A stretch of 53,329 nt of DNA from Bacteroidales bacterium. Its GTDB lineage: Bacteria; Bacteroidota; Bacteroidia; Bacteroidales; UBA10428. Position 1 is the first letter of the stretch; each line of letters starts with the position of its first letter. Below the pieces are notes generated by a model that saw only the letters and a program-made list of their open reading frames with translations, searched no databases and was not told the DNA's origin. The stretch lies in the NCBI GenBank assembly GCA_016931575.1, contig JAFGEO010000164.1, forward strand, positions 1-53,329. Reading direction: 5' to 3'. The translations under genes and the position numbers were made by a program. Below are positions 1 to 8,179 of the stretch, in pieces.

Positions 1-95
1 AATTGGGCAGCGCCCTTTTTGTTGCAAGCACCTTGTGCTTCCCCGGCAACCCTGTAAGAGTTACAAACCAGGATATGATACTCAGGTTTTTTCAT
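1..95 (-). CDS. [2Fe-2S] ferredoxin, thioredoxin-fold type (partial, runs off the window)
   Basis: An ATG at 95 opens a frame that continues off the left edge with 31 codons visible. It begins MKKPEYHILVCNSYRVAG and has Cys11 and Cys24, the C-x12-C spacing of the first two cluster ligands in the thioredoxin-like [2Fe-2S] ferredoxin of Clostridium pasteurianum. That family is known to bind the nitrogenase MoFe protein and is often encoded in nif clusters. The gene starts 21 bases after the second NifX-like gene and is probably the last or next-to-last gene of the nif operon. An electron-transfer or FeMo-cofactor assembly role is inference. The remaining two ligands lie outside the window, so the assignment rests on the N-terminus and context. 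Confidence 0.72.
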   Translation of the reverse strand, partial: MKKPEYHILVCNSYRVAGEAQGACNKKGAAQ

Positions 96-115
96 TTTTG
101 TGTGATTTTTAATAA

Positions 116-430
116 TTAAATACCCAGAATTTCTTTAATGTCGCCCTCTACCTGGCGGATCTTGATTCCCAGAGACTGGCAGCGCTGTTTTGGGATATCC
201 CTGATCCGTTGCGTGAAGGTTATGTCACAATCCTTGATCGTCTCATAAACCCTTTCAAATGAATTCCGACTAAATGCCTGATGGGGTCCGGAGATGCAAA
301 ACTGCCTGGTCTGCCGCTTCTCCATGCCCTGGATCTGGTTCCCTTCGAGCGTGTAAACATAGATCTCCTGTGCTTTTGCAAATTCAGTATCCACGATTCT
401 GCCGTTGCTTGAGGTTATTGCTATTTTCAT
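116..430 (-). CDS. NifX/NafY-family protein, distal copy (degenerate HFG motif)
   Basis: The 104-residue protein is a single Nitro_FeMo-Co (NifX/NifB C-terminal) domain, normally a carrier for NifB-co or FeMo-co intermediates. It aligns over its full length with its neighbour at 488-802: both start M-[KR]-[IV]-A-[IV]-[TS]-S-x-N-G and end ILG[IM]. Where the neighbour has HFGKA at residues 16-20, this copy has EFAKA, so the conserved His and Gly are lost. It lies 57 bases after the neighbour in the nif operon and 21 bases before the ferredoxin. It is probably an ancient tandem duplicate with a shifted role; the exact partner cannot be read from sequence. Confidence 0.8.
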   Translation of the reverse strand: MKIAITSSNGRIVDTEFAKAQEIYVYTLEGNQIQGMEKRQTRQFCISGPHQAFSRNSFERVYETIKDCDITFTQRIRDIPKQRCQSLGIKIRQVEGDIKEILGI

Positions 431-487
431 GATGGTATGTAGTTGAAATTGAAAAACCTGTATTGATATCCCCGCCCGGAAAGGTTT

Positions 488-802
488 TTACATGCCCAGA
501 ACCTCCAGGATCCCTCCTTCTGCCTGCGTTACCCGGATTCCCAATGACCTGAGCTTTTCAGCAGGCACCGCACCGATCTGTTTGGTGTACACTGCCTGGC
601 AGTCTCCGATCACCTTCAGGACCTTATCGAATTGTTCTGCCCTGAAAGCATGCAGCGGATCTTTGCTGGCATAGCTGGGAGTGTTCCGTATTTCCATAAA
701 CCGGATGTTTTCCCCTTCGATTTCATACACATAAAATGTACGGGCTTTCCCAAAATGTGAATTGATCGTTTTTCCGTTTGTTGAACTAACTGCTACTCTC
801 AT
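488..802 (-). CDS. NifX/NafY-family FeMo-cofactor carrier-like protein
   Basis: This 104-residue single-domain protein has the Nitro_FeMo-Co fold signature: an N-terminal beta strand, then HFGKA at residues 16-20, then a YVYEI strand. In NafY and NifX relatives a His in this region helps bind the cofactor. It follows nifB by 42 bases, which fits a carrier receiving NifB-co for the NifEN scaffold. It could serve as NifX, NifY or NafY, since in this lineage the short forms are not separable by eye. The domain is also repeated at the C-terminus of the adjacent NifB, so the operon encodes three copies of the fold. Confidence 0.82.
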   Translation of the reverse strand: MRVAVSSTNGKTINSHFGKARTFYVYEIEGENIRFMEIRNTPSYASKDPLHAFRAEQFDKVLKVIGDCQAVYTKQIGAVPAEKLRSLGIRVTQAEGGILEVLGM

Positions 803-844
803 TTTTTTAATGTTTTATCTGATCAGAAAACTTTTTTTTATTGG

Positions 845-2104
845 CTACGCACATCCCTGGGCATTGCCACTGCAAGCCTGACCGCACTTGAAGGCATCAG
901 CCTTTTTAACGGTGCGCAAAGCTTTGCCATGGTAAACCGTGTCGAGCCCTGAATCGATCAAACCAGTCATCTGGATGATTCTCAAGCCGGATTTTTCCAG
1001 GATTTTCACAGGTGAAGGGCCGGCTCCGCCAACCAGGATCGCTCGACAGTCCTTCAGAACCCCTGCCAGTTCCATCCAGCGGAAATCTCCCGCTCCGCGA
1101 TCTGGCGTTTTTCTTGTTTCCACCAGTTTATATCCTTTTTTAGATTCCTCGAAGATGTACAGCTCACCAGCTTCACCAAGATGCTGGTTCACCAGGATGC
1201 CTTCGTGTGTGGCGACGGCAACATAGGGCCGGTTCTCATAGGACTCCATTTCTTTGCCGGCGTATTCACGCAGCATTCCTGCAGTACCTTCAATATCCTT
1301 GCCCAGCAATCCTGCTGCATCGGCACGGCAACGTGCACAGTGGGTCATTGGCTTAATATGTTTTGCCACTTTGCTCTTGGTGGTAAGGATCAGTTTCTTT
1401 GATGGTTTCTCAACCGTTTCAAATGCTGTATCTTTCGTGGGATACAAGGGAATGGCATTCATGAGGTCAGCCCCCATTCCTGCCACCTTCTCTGCCAGGG
1501 TTTCGATATGGTCCTCGTTGATTCCCGGAAGAATGATGGTGTTGATTTTTACCGTAATGCCTTTGGCTTTCAGTAAGGGGATACATTCCAGTTGCTTTTG
1601 CAGGATTATTTCGCCGGCTTCCCTCCCGCGGTATACTTTTTTGTCTGCCCTTACCCAGGCATATACTTTCCCAAGCATATCCGGATCCAGACCGTTCATC
1701 GTGATCGTCACGTGGCTGACGCCAAGCTCGGCAAGATCATCGATATAAGGTTTCAGGTTAACACCGTTGGTGGAAAGACAGAACAGCATGTCCGGAAATT
1801 TTTCGTTGGCCAGTCGGAGTGTATCCATGGTTTCCTCCGCATTGGCAAAAGGATCTCCCGGCCCGGCAATGCCCACTACACTCAGGTTGGGCATCTTTTT
1901 CCTGAGCTCACCCAGATAGGCTACAGCCTGTTTCGGATTAAGTAGTGCACTGGTTACCCCGGGCCGACTTTCGTTGACACAGTCATACTGACGGTTGCAG
2001 TAGTTACACTGTATGTTGCATTTTGGAGCCACAGGCAGGTGTACTCGTCCATAATTACCTTTTGCTTCAATGTTAAAACAGGGGTGTTTGCTGGTATCTT
2101 TCAT
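845..2104 (-). CDS. nifB: NifB, radical SAM FeMo-cofactor biosynthesis protein with C-terminal NifX-like domain
   Basis: NifB makes NifB-co, the Fe-S-carbide core of FeMo-co, from two [4Fe-4S] clusters and S-adenosylmethionine. The 419-residue protein has the radical-SAM CxxxCxxC motif at Cys29, Cys33 and Cys36, a conserved Cys9 in an HPCF motif, and a CxxC at 256-259 followed by RADAAGLLG, the usual NifB cluster-ligand region. Residues from about 292 form a NifX-like domain with HLGEA at 308-312. The last 20 residues add three Cys. It follows nifN by 74 bases and precedes the two NifX-like genes. The ATG at 2104 gives a normal N-terminus. Length matches two-domain NifB proteins. Confidence 0.96.
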   Translation of the reverse strand: MKDTSKHPCFNIEAKGNYGRVHLPVAPKCNIQCNYCNRQYDCVNESRPGVTSALLNPKQAVAYLGELRKKMPNLSVVGIAGPGDPFANAEETMDTLRLANEKFPDMLFCLSTNGVNLKPYIDDLAELGVSHVTITMNGLDPDMLGKVYAWVRADKKVYRGREAGEIILQKQLECIPLLKAKGITVKINTIILPGINEDHIETLAEKVAGMGADLMNAIPLYPTKDTAFETVEKPSKKLILTTKSKVAKHIKPMTHCARCRADAAGLLGKDIEGTAGMLREYAGKEMESYENRPYVAVATHEGILVNQHLGEAGELYIFEESKKGYKLVETRKTPDRGAGDFRWMELAGVLKDCRAILVGGAGPSPVKILEKSGLRIIQMTGLIDSGLDTVYHGKALRTVKKADAFKCGQACSGNAQGCA

Positions 2105-2144
2105 AGCTCAAAATTTTTTGTTGTTCCGACCTTGTTCAGGTCAT

Positions 2145-2168
2145 CCCGGCCCCCTAAACTGGGCCGGG
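2145..2168 (-). promoter_or_regulatory. GC-rich intercistronic hairpin between nifN and nifB
   Basis: CCCGGCCC and GGGCCGGG form a perfect 8-bp stem around an 8-base loop in the 74-base gap between the nifN stop and the nifB start. No T-run follows on the minus strand, so it does not look like an intrinsic terminator. It may protect or process the mRNA and set the NifEN to NifB ratio; that role is inference. Confidence 0.6.
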
Positions 2169-2178
2169 ACTCAACATG

Positions 2179-3576
2179 CTACATATATTTATAGCCCACG
2201 TTTGACTTTTCTTGTTTGTATTCCATCAGTGCATTGACAATGCGGTCGAATAGCTGTTGTGTCCCTTTGTAGCCCAGGTGCATCACGCGTTGGGCCCCGA
2301 AGCGGTCATGTATGGGGAACCCTACCCGTATCAGGGGAATGTCAAGCTTGCGAGTGATATAGTACCCCTTGCTGCTGCCGATGAAAATATCGGGTTTCAT
2401 GCCTTCAGCAGTTTCACGAAGGGTCTCAAAGTCCCCATCATCAAGAACGCTGATTCCGGACGGTGATTTTCCGGTGGCATCCTCCAGCTTTTTCTCAAGC
2501 AGCCCGCTCCTGGCACCTGAAACAACCATAATGTTGTCCATTCCTATTTCATCCAGGAAACCTACCAGTCCAATGATCAGATCTTCTTCTCCATACACTA
2601 TTGCCCGTTTGCCAAAGACAATCTTATGGGCATCCACATAAGCATCCACCAGACGGCCACGTTCACGCTTGTGCCTCAACGGAGTCGGCTTTCCTGAGAT
2701 TTCCTCAAGCGTTTCAAAGAAACGGTCGGTGGCTTTGATGCCCATCGGGAAGGGCATGGAGTAATTTTTTACAAAGTGTTTTTTCTCCAGGTATTCACCG
2801 GCCGTGAGAGTATGTTTTCGGGTTTCTGCTTTTGCCGGCAGGTTGCCACGGTTAAAAACTGAGCCGAACTCAATGCTGGCTTTTGCTCTCGCTGTGCGTG
2901 CAATCTCCGTGATGGAGGTTCCGCCTTCAGGGATCCGGGTATACTCCGTCCAGTTAGGATTGTCCAGGGAGTCTGAATAGTCGGGCAACAAAATGTACCC
3001 GATCCCGAAATCTTCCAGGACATCTTTCAGGTACCGGAGATCCTCAGGGGAAACAAATCCCGGGAACAGGTTCAGGATTTCTTCTTTTGGGCCTTCCACC
3101 CCAAAAGTTTTTACCAGGGCCAGAACAGCTTCATGGAAACCGTCCAGGTGTGTACCCGAATAGCTGGGTGTTGAAGCATTGACAAATGCAGGCAGTTCCT
3201 CCCCGGCATGGATGGACCGGTATTCGTGGATCAGCCTGGGGATATCCTCACCAATGGTTTCGCTGAGACATGTACTGGTAATCGCAATAACTTCAGGATT
3301 GTACTGTTCCCTGATATTGGTAATACCGGTATTAAAAAGCTGGTTGCCTCCAAAGATCGCTGCATCTTCACTGAAACTGGAGGAAGCAATGTCAACAGGT
3401 TCCCGGTAATGACTGATCATGTAGCGGCGTATGTAGGTGGCACAACCCTGTGATCCGTGAATCAGGGGAAGACATCCTTTTACCCCTTTGAAGGCGACAC
3501 AGGCTCCCAGTGGGGTGCAAAGCTTGCACGCATTGCGGGTGGAGCTGTAGGGTTTGTCTCTTTTAATTGCTGTCAT
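2179..3576 (-). CDS. nifN: NifN, FeMo-cofactor assembly scaffold beta subunit
   Basis: NifN pairs with NifE in the scaffold that matures NifB-co to FeMo-co. The 465-residue protein has the NifK/NifN N-terminal pattern: NACKLCTPLGACVAF, then LPLIHGSQGCATYIRR, then STCLSETIGED. Within the nif order it follows nifE by 64 bases. The frame is open to 3705, but the added 43 residues overlap nifE and look unlike any NifN, so the ATG at 3576 (MTAIKRDKPY) is taken as the start. NifN is chosen over NifK because a complete NifK with full P-cluster ligands lies at 5089-6471 and this protein sits in the E-N-B assembly block. Confidence 0.93.
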   Translation of the reverse strand: MTAIKRDKPYSSTRNACKLCTPLGACVAFKGVKGCLPLIHGSQGCATYIRRYMISHYREPVDIASSSFSEDAAIFGGNQLFNTGITNIREQYNPEVIAITSTCLSETIGEDIPRLIHEYRSIHAGEELPAFVNASTPSYSGTHLDGFHEAVLALVKTFGVEGPKEEILNLFPGFVSPEDLRYLKDVLEDFGIGYILLPDYSDSLDNPNWTEYTRIPEGGTSITEIARTARAKASIEFGSVFNRGNLPAKAETRKHTLTAGEYLEKKHFVKNYSMPFPMGIKATDRFFETLEEISGKPTPLRHKRERGRLVDAYVDAHKIVFGKRAIVYGEEDLIIGLVGFLDEIGMDNIMVVSGARSGLLEKKLEDATGKSPSGISVLDDGDFETLRETAEGMKPDIFIGSSKGYYITRKLDIPLIRVGFPIHDRFGAQRVMHLGYKGTQQLFDRIVNALMEYKQEKSNVGYKYM

Positions 3577-3640
3577 GTTGTTTGTTTTGTTGTGTTTGTA
3601 TCCTTCAGGTTGATGCAGCCTGGTTTGGCTATGAAGGGAT

Positions 3641-4978
3641 TCAGGATGACAGTTTCGTAAATTGCCACACCGGACTGGTTGCAGATGAGTAGACCTCCCT
3701 GGCAAAGTTCAGCATACCCTCGTACCCTGCCAGTGCTTCTTTCCGTTCGTGATTGTGGTCGCAGAAGCCAAGTCCCATTTTATGGGCAATGGGCCTTTCC
3801 TTTACCCCTCCGATAAAAATGTCGGCCCCTGTTTCTTTCACAAATGCAGACAGCTCATTCGGATTGGAATCATCTACCAGGATGGTCCCTTCATCGCATA
3901 ATTCAGTAAGCAGTTTGTAATCGTCCTGGTTGCCGGTCTGTGAACCTGCCACAACCGTTTGTACACCGATAAGCCTAAGGGCTTTCACCAGTGAGATAGC
4001 TTTGAAGGCGCCGCCGACATAGATGGCTGCTTTCTTGCCCTGAAGCTTTTCGCGGTAGAAGGATAGAGCAGGCAGCAGTTTACCCAACTCTTCCGAAACA
4101 AGCTTCTTTGCACGGGTCATCAGGGAGTCATCTTTAAAAAAAGTGGCCACCTCGTAAAGCGCATCCGACATATCCTCGATCCCGAAATAGGAGACTTTCA
4201 TAAAAGGTATGCCATACTTTTCTTTCATTTCTTTCGCCAGGTGCATCATCGATCCTGAACACTGGACCACGTTAAGGGCAGCCTGATGCGCATTGCAGAT
4301 GTCGTCCACCCTGCCATCACCGGTAATGGTGGCATTGATCTGGATGCCCATCTTTTCATAGTAATCTTTCAGCATCCACAATTCCCCGGCCAGGTTAAAG
4401 TCGCCAAGGATGTTCAGGCTGATGGGGCTGACCGCTTTGTTATTTTTAGTTCCGACCAGTTTTAAAAGTGCCTCGCAGGCAATTTTGTATCCGTCCTTTT
4501 TTGACCCCTGGAAACCTTCCGATTGAACGGGGAGAACAGGGATCTCTTTTTCCCGGCTTACCTTGTTGCAGATGGCATTTACATCATCGCCGATAAGGCC
4601 GACAATGCAGGTGCTGTATACAAAGGCAGCTTTCGGCTTTAGCTCGTCAATAAGCCCGGACAGTGCCTGATAAAGTTGTTTTTCGCCGCCGAAGATCACA
4701 TGTTTTTCACGAAGGTCGGTAGAGTACGAATTGCGATAAATATCCCTTCCTGAGGACAGGGCGCCGCGGATATCCCAGGTATAGGCAGCACAGCCAATCG
4801 GACCATGGACAATATGGAGGGCGTCGGTTATCGGGTAGAGGACCACCCTGGAACCGCAGAAAACACAGGCGCGTTGGCTCACCGAACCCGCCAGGCTTTG
4901 TTTTGAACATTCTATGGCACTCTCACCGGTGCCTTTGGTGATGATCTGGGCTTTACGTTCGCTTAAGTGTGCATCCAT
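3641..4978 (-). CDS. nifE: NifE, FeMo-cofactor assembly scaffold alpha subunit
   Basis: The 445-residue protein is the NifD-like half of the NifEN scaffold. Cys38, Cys63 and Cys125 lie in RACVFCGS, GPIGCAAYTWDIRG and STCIVGLIGDD; their spacings of 25 and 62 match the NifE ligands that share a [4Fe-4S] cluster with NifN. The later FIGGVKERPIAHKMG region resembles the cofactor-site end of NifD, but the catalytic HSxDYxGP motif is replaced by DHNHERKEALAGYEG, as expected for a scaffold. It lies between nifK and nifN, with 110 bases before it that hold a hairpin. Confidence 0.95.
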   Translation of the reverse strand: MDAHLSERKAQIITKGTGESAIECSKQSLAGSVSQRACVFCGSRVVLYPITDALHIVHGPIGCAAYTWDIRGALSSGRDIYRNSYSTDLREKHVIFGGEKQLYQALSGLIDELKPKAAFVYSTCIVGLIGDDVNAICNKVSREKEIPVLPVQSEGFQGSKKDGYKIACEALLKLVGTKNNKAVSPISLNILGDFNLAGELWMLKDYYEKMGIQINATITGDGRVDDICNAHQAALNVVQCSGSMMHLAKEMKEKYGIPFMKVSYFGIEDMSDALYEVATFFKDDSLMTRAKKLVSEELGKLLPALSFYREKLQGKKAAIYVGGAFKAISLVKALRLIGVQTVVAGSQTGNQDDYKLLTELCDEGTILVDDSNPNELSAFVKETGADIFIGGVKERPIAHKMGLGFCDHNHERKEALAGYEGMLNFAREVYSSATSPVWQFTKLSS

Positions 4979-4996
4979 CGCTGCGATTTTTAAAAA

Positions 4997-5033
4997 CCCC
5001 CTCCTGCTCGACCGGAGTCAGACAGGAGGTGGG
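4997..5033 (-). promoter_or_regulatory. Hairpin in the nifK-nifE gap
   Basis: CCTCCTG (5000-5006) pairs with CAGGAGG (5023-5029), and three more G-C pairs extend the stem past a one-base bulge. It lies in the 110-base gap between nifK and nifE. There is no clean U-tract downstream on the minus strand, so partial attenuation or mRNA processing separating structural nifHDK from assembly nifENB messages is more likely than full termination. Confidence 0.5.
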
Positions 5034-5088
5034 TCAAACAACAAAAACAACCTAAATAGTGCCGGGCCTTCGTGCGGGCTCAGCGGAA

Positions 5089-6471
5089 TTACATAACTAA
5101 TTCGAAACTGGTTTCCGGAGAATCGGCATCCTGTTTGTCCATAAGTAAACCAAGGATTTTCTCCAGTATCCTGATGCCTCCCATGTACCCAACGGTTGGG
5201 AAGTATGAATGACCCACGCGGTCCATGATCGGGAAGCCCATTCTGAGGAAGGGGATGTTCTCATCGCGTGAGATATATTTACCGTAGCTGTTTCCGATAA
5301 GCAGGTCTACGGGCTCATTTTTGATCCACTGATGCATGAGGAACATATCGGCCAGTTCTCCGTTTTTGTACCTGGCTTCGGGTACTTTTTCAGAAAGTAG
5401 TTTTTCCAGCTTTGCAGCCATCTTCTTACCAGGTGTTCCGGAAACAATGTATACAGGTTTCATATCGAGGTCGAGCAGGAACTCAACCAGCGGAATCAGC
5501 TGATCGGGATCTCCCCAGAGGGCAACACGCTTTCCATACAGGTACTGCTGGTAATCTGTGATGACATCTACAAGGCGTCCGCGTTCAGTGGTGATACTTT
5601 CCGGAATGGTTACCTCAGCCAGTTTCGACAGGGCCTGGACAAACCGGTCAGTGGCACATAGTCCGATAGGCAGATCAGTGATCTCAAAAGGAACTTTACA
5701 CTTGTTTTCCAGTTTGATAGCCGCATCTTTTGTTGCCCATTCACCGAATCCGAGGCTAGCTTTACTGTTTCCCGAAGCGATCAGCTCGGAAATGCTTGTT
5801 CCCCCTTTGGGATACATCGTGTACCTGCCTGTTTGAGGGGCATCCAAAACGTCTGAGGTGTCGGGGAAAATGATGGTGTTTGCACCCATCATTTTAGCCA
5901 TTCTTTTCACCTCGCGCATGTCAGCGGGCTCAACCCATCCGGAAATAAGGTTCAGACAGTCCACTTTTTTTCCTGTTGACTCAGGAAAATAGTCAACAAT
6001 TCCCTTAAGCATATTGGCATAACCTGTAACGTGTGAACCGACATAACTCGGCGTATTGCAATAAATAACGTGTTTTCCCAGGGGAACTTTGCCTTCTTCC
6101 TTGGCTTTCTCAGAAATCTGCTTCAGGTCATCGCCAATTGTTTCAGACAGGCAGGTCGAATGAATAGCAATAACATCAGGTTCATAGATCGTGAAGATGT
6201 TATTGATCGCTGTCAGCAGGTTTGCCTGTCCACCGAATACAGAAGATCCTTCTGTGAATGAGCTGGTGGCAGCCATAACAGGCTCCTTGTAATGCCTTGT
6301 CAGCGTACTTCTGTGATAGGAACAACAACCCTGTGAACCATGACTGTGAGGCAGACACCCGTGTATTCCCAATGCTGCGTACATGGCACCGATCGGCTGG
6401 CAGGTTTTTGCCGGATTGACCGTGAGGGCTGAACGCTCCTTTATTTCTTTTGGTGTATGTCGTAGTAACAT
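5089..6471 (-). CDS. nifK: NifK, nitrogenase MoFe protein beta subunit (short N-terminus)
   Basis: NifK forms the alpha2beta2 MoFe protein with NifD and shares the P-cluster. From the ATG at 6471 the protein is 460 residues with Cys24, Cys49 and Cys107 in KTCQPIGAM, HGSQGCCSY and STCLSETIGDD; the spacings 25 and 58 equal those of Azotobacter Cys70, Cys95 and Cys153. The N-terminus is therefore 46 residues shorter than in Azotobacter, as in the Clostridium-type enzyme. The frame is open to 6561, but those 30 residues overlap nifD and look random. The C-terminal half carries PFLRMGFPIMDRVGH. The gap to nifD is 61 bases. Confidence 0.97.
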   Translation of the reverse strand: MLLRHTPKEIKERSALTVNPAKTCQPIGAMYAALGIHGCLPHSHGSQGCCSYHRSTLTRHYKEPVMAATSSFTEGSSVFGGQANLLTAINNIFTIYEPDVIAIHSTCLSETIGDDLKQISEKAKEEGKVPLGKHVIYCNTPSYVGSHVTGYANMLKGIVDYFPESTGKKVDCLNLISGWVEPADMREVKRMAKMMGANTIIFPDTSDVLDAPQTGRYTMYPKGGTSISELIASGNSKASLGFGEWATKDAAIKLENKCKVPFEITDLPIGLCATDRFVQALSKLAEVTIPESITTERGRLVDVITDYQQYLYGKRVALWGDPDQLIPLVEFLLDLDMKPVYIVSGTPGKKMAAKLEKLLSEKVPEARYKNGELADMFLMHQWIKNEPVDLLIGNSYGKYISRDENIPFLRMGFPIMDRVGHSYFPTVGYMGGIRILEKILGLLMDKQDADSPETSFELVM

Positions 6472-6532
6472 AATTTTAGAATTAAAAGTTAAAGTTGAAA
6501 ATTGAGAGTTCAAGCCTGAACCCAAAACCTTA

Positions 6533-8161
6533 TTAATATTCAGCATCAGCGAATTTCGCAACGATCTCAGGCTGATCTTTCCAGGGTGGAGGAATGAGTT
6601 TCCAGATCCTGGTGTTGACCATCCGGTCGATTTCCTTGTAGAAATTCACCGCACCCTTGAACCCGGCGAAAGGTCCGCCATAGTCATAGCTGTGCAGCTG
6701 CTTCAGAGGTATGCCATATTTCTGGATAACATATTTTTCCTTGATGCCGGCGCAGAAGATCGCCGGCTTGTAGTACTCGATCAGCTTCTCTGATTCCCAG
6801 TGGGAAATATCGTCGATAACGAGGCTGTTCTTATCCATATCAGGCATCATTCCCTCATAGTCTGAAAACTTGTACCCTTTGGCTTCCAGTTTTGCTTTCT
6901 TTTCAGGAAGATCCTTACGGAAGAGTTTTTCATCCTTCTCAACTTCGAGTTCTTCGATGTTACGGCTATCAGCATCTACCTTAATGCTACCCAGAACCTT
7001 ACGGCCTTCATAATCATCGCGGTGGGCAAATTCGTAACCTGCAGAAACGGTTTGCATGCCAATTTCCGTGAATAACTCCTGGTAGTGATGGGCACGGGAA
7101 CCCCCTACGAACATCATAGCCAGTTTGCCTTCGCAACGGGGTTTAACGTCTTTTAACGTGTCAGTCACTTCTTGCATCTCTCTTCTGATGAGCTTTTCTA
7201 CTTTCGCCATCATCTCATCATCTTCAAAATATTCAGCAATCTTACGGAGTGACTTAGCGGTTGCCTCTGCACCGATAAAGTTGACTTTGATCCACGGTAC
7301 ACCGTACTTTTTCTCCATCATTTCAGCAATGTAGTTGATCGAGCGGTGGCACATAACCATGTTCAGGTCAACCATGTGGCTATTCTCAAAATCAAGTATC
7401 GATGAGTTACCGCTAAAGGTTGATACGAGAGTGATCCCTATTTCTTCGAAGTAGTTCTCCAGCTCAAAGGCATCTCCTCCAATGTTGTATTCCCCCAGGA
7501 GGTTGATCCGGTATTTTCCGGGACGAACCGAGTCATCCAGACCAACTACATCGGTAAAGATCCTGTTGTTGGCAATGTGGTGCCCGGCAGACTGGCTGAC
7601 ACCTTTGTAACCTTCGCAGCTGAAACCAAAAACGTTAATTCCCAGTTCTTTCTTCATCGTTCGGGCCACAGTGTGAATATCGTCCCCGATCAGACCTACA
7701 GGACAGGTGGAGAAGATGGATATGGCGTGGGGCTTGAAAATTTCGTATGCCTCCCTGATAGCCTGGGCCAGTTTCTTTTCACCCCCGAATACGATGTTTG
7801 AATCCTGCATATCGGTGGAAAAGCAATAGGGTATGAAGTTTGTTCCATCTGCGCCCGCATCGGTTTGGTTCCGGCGCGTCAGCCAGGAATAAAAACCGCA
7901 ACCGATAGGTCCATGTGTAAGGTTTACAATGTCACGGGTAGGCCCGAGAACTACACCCTTACATCCTGCATAGCAGCAACCACGTTGTGTGATGATACCG
8001 GGGATGGTACGGACGTTTGACTGTTGTACCTGGTGTTCCTCCGGATCATTAATTACGATAGAGCCAGCTCTTTTTTTGGCTACTTTCTTGGGATATTTCG
8101 AAAGAATCTCTTCTTTCAGTTCCGAGGGATCAGGAAGTATTGCCTTATTCTTTTTTGACAT
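6533..8161 (-). CDS. nifD: NifD, nitrogenase MoFe protein alpha subunit with group-III type insertion
   Basis: NifD binds FeMo-co and reduces N2. The P-cluster ligands are Cys62, Cys88 and Cys153; the FeMo-co ligands are Cys271 (CHRSINYIAEMMEKKYG) and His490 (LHSYDYGGPFAGF). Gln190 and His194 lie in GVSQSAGHHIAN, matching Azotobacter Gln191 and His195. The distance between Cys271 and His490 is 219 residues against 167 in Azotobacter, so there is an insertion of about 52 residues, seen as a charged Lys/Glu-rich stretch around 395-445. Clostridium pasteurianum NifD is known for a similar insertion. Cofactor residues typical of Mo nitrogenase are present, and no VnfG/AnfG-type delta gene follows, so this is a Mo enzyme. 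Confidence 0.98.
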   Translation of the reverse strand: MSKKNKAILPDPSELKEEILSKYPKKVAKKRAGSIVINDPEEHQVQQSNVRTIPGIITQRGCCYAGCKGVVLGPTRDIVNLTHGPIGCGFYSWLTRRNQTDAGADGTNFIPYCFSTDMQDSNIVFGGEKKLAQAIREAYEIFKPHAISIFSTCPVGLIGDDIHTVARTMKKELGINVFGFSCEGYKGVSQSAGHHIANNRIFTDVVGLDDSVRPGKYRINLLGEYNIGGDAFELENYFEEIGITLVSTFSGNSSILDFENSHMVDLNMVMCHRSINYIAEMMEKKYGVPWIKVNFIGAEATAKSLRKIAEYFEDDEMMAKVEKLIRREMQEVTDTLKDVKPRCEGKLAMMFVGGSRAHHYQELFTEIGMQTVSAGYEFAHRDDYEGRKVLGSIKVDADSRNIEELEVEKDEKLFRKDLPEKKAKLEAKGYKFSDYEGMMPDMDKNSLVIDDISHWESEKLIEYYKPAIFCAGIKEKYVIQKYGIPLKQLHSYDYGGPFAGFKGAVNFYKEIDRMVNTRIWKLIPPPWKDQPEIVAKFADAEY

Positions 8162-8179
8162 GATCTTCTTTTTTAAAAA

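Noticed and set aside
2179-3576. Assignment of this gene as a second nifK or as vnfK/anfK.
   Set aside because: It lies in the E-N-B block after nifE, a full NifK is present, and there is no delta-subunit gene.
3577-3705. N-terminal extension of NifN to 3705.
   Set aside because: The extra 43 residues overlap nifE and have no similarity to NifN; the ATG at 3576 gives a normal N-terminus.
6472-6561. N-terminal extension of NifK to 6561.
   Set aside because: It overlaps nifD and adds 30 residues unlike any NifK; the ATG at 6471 fits the short-form family.
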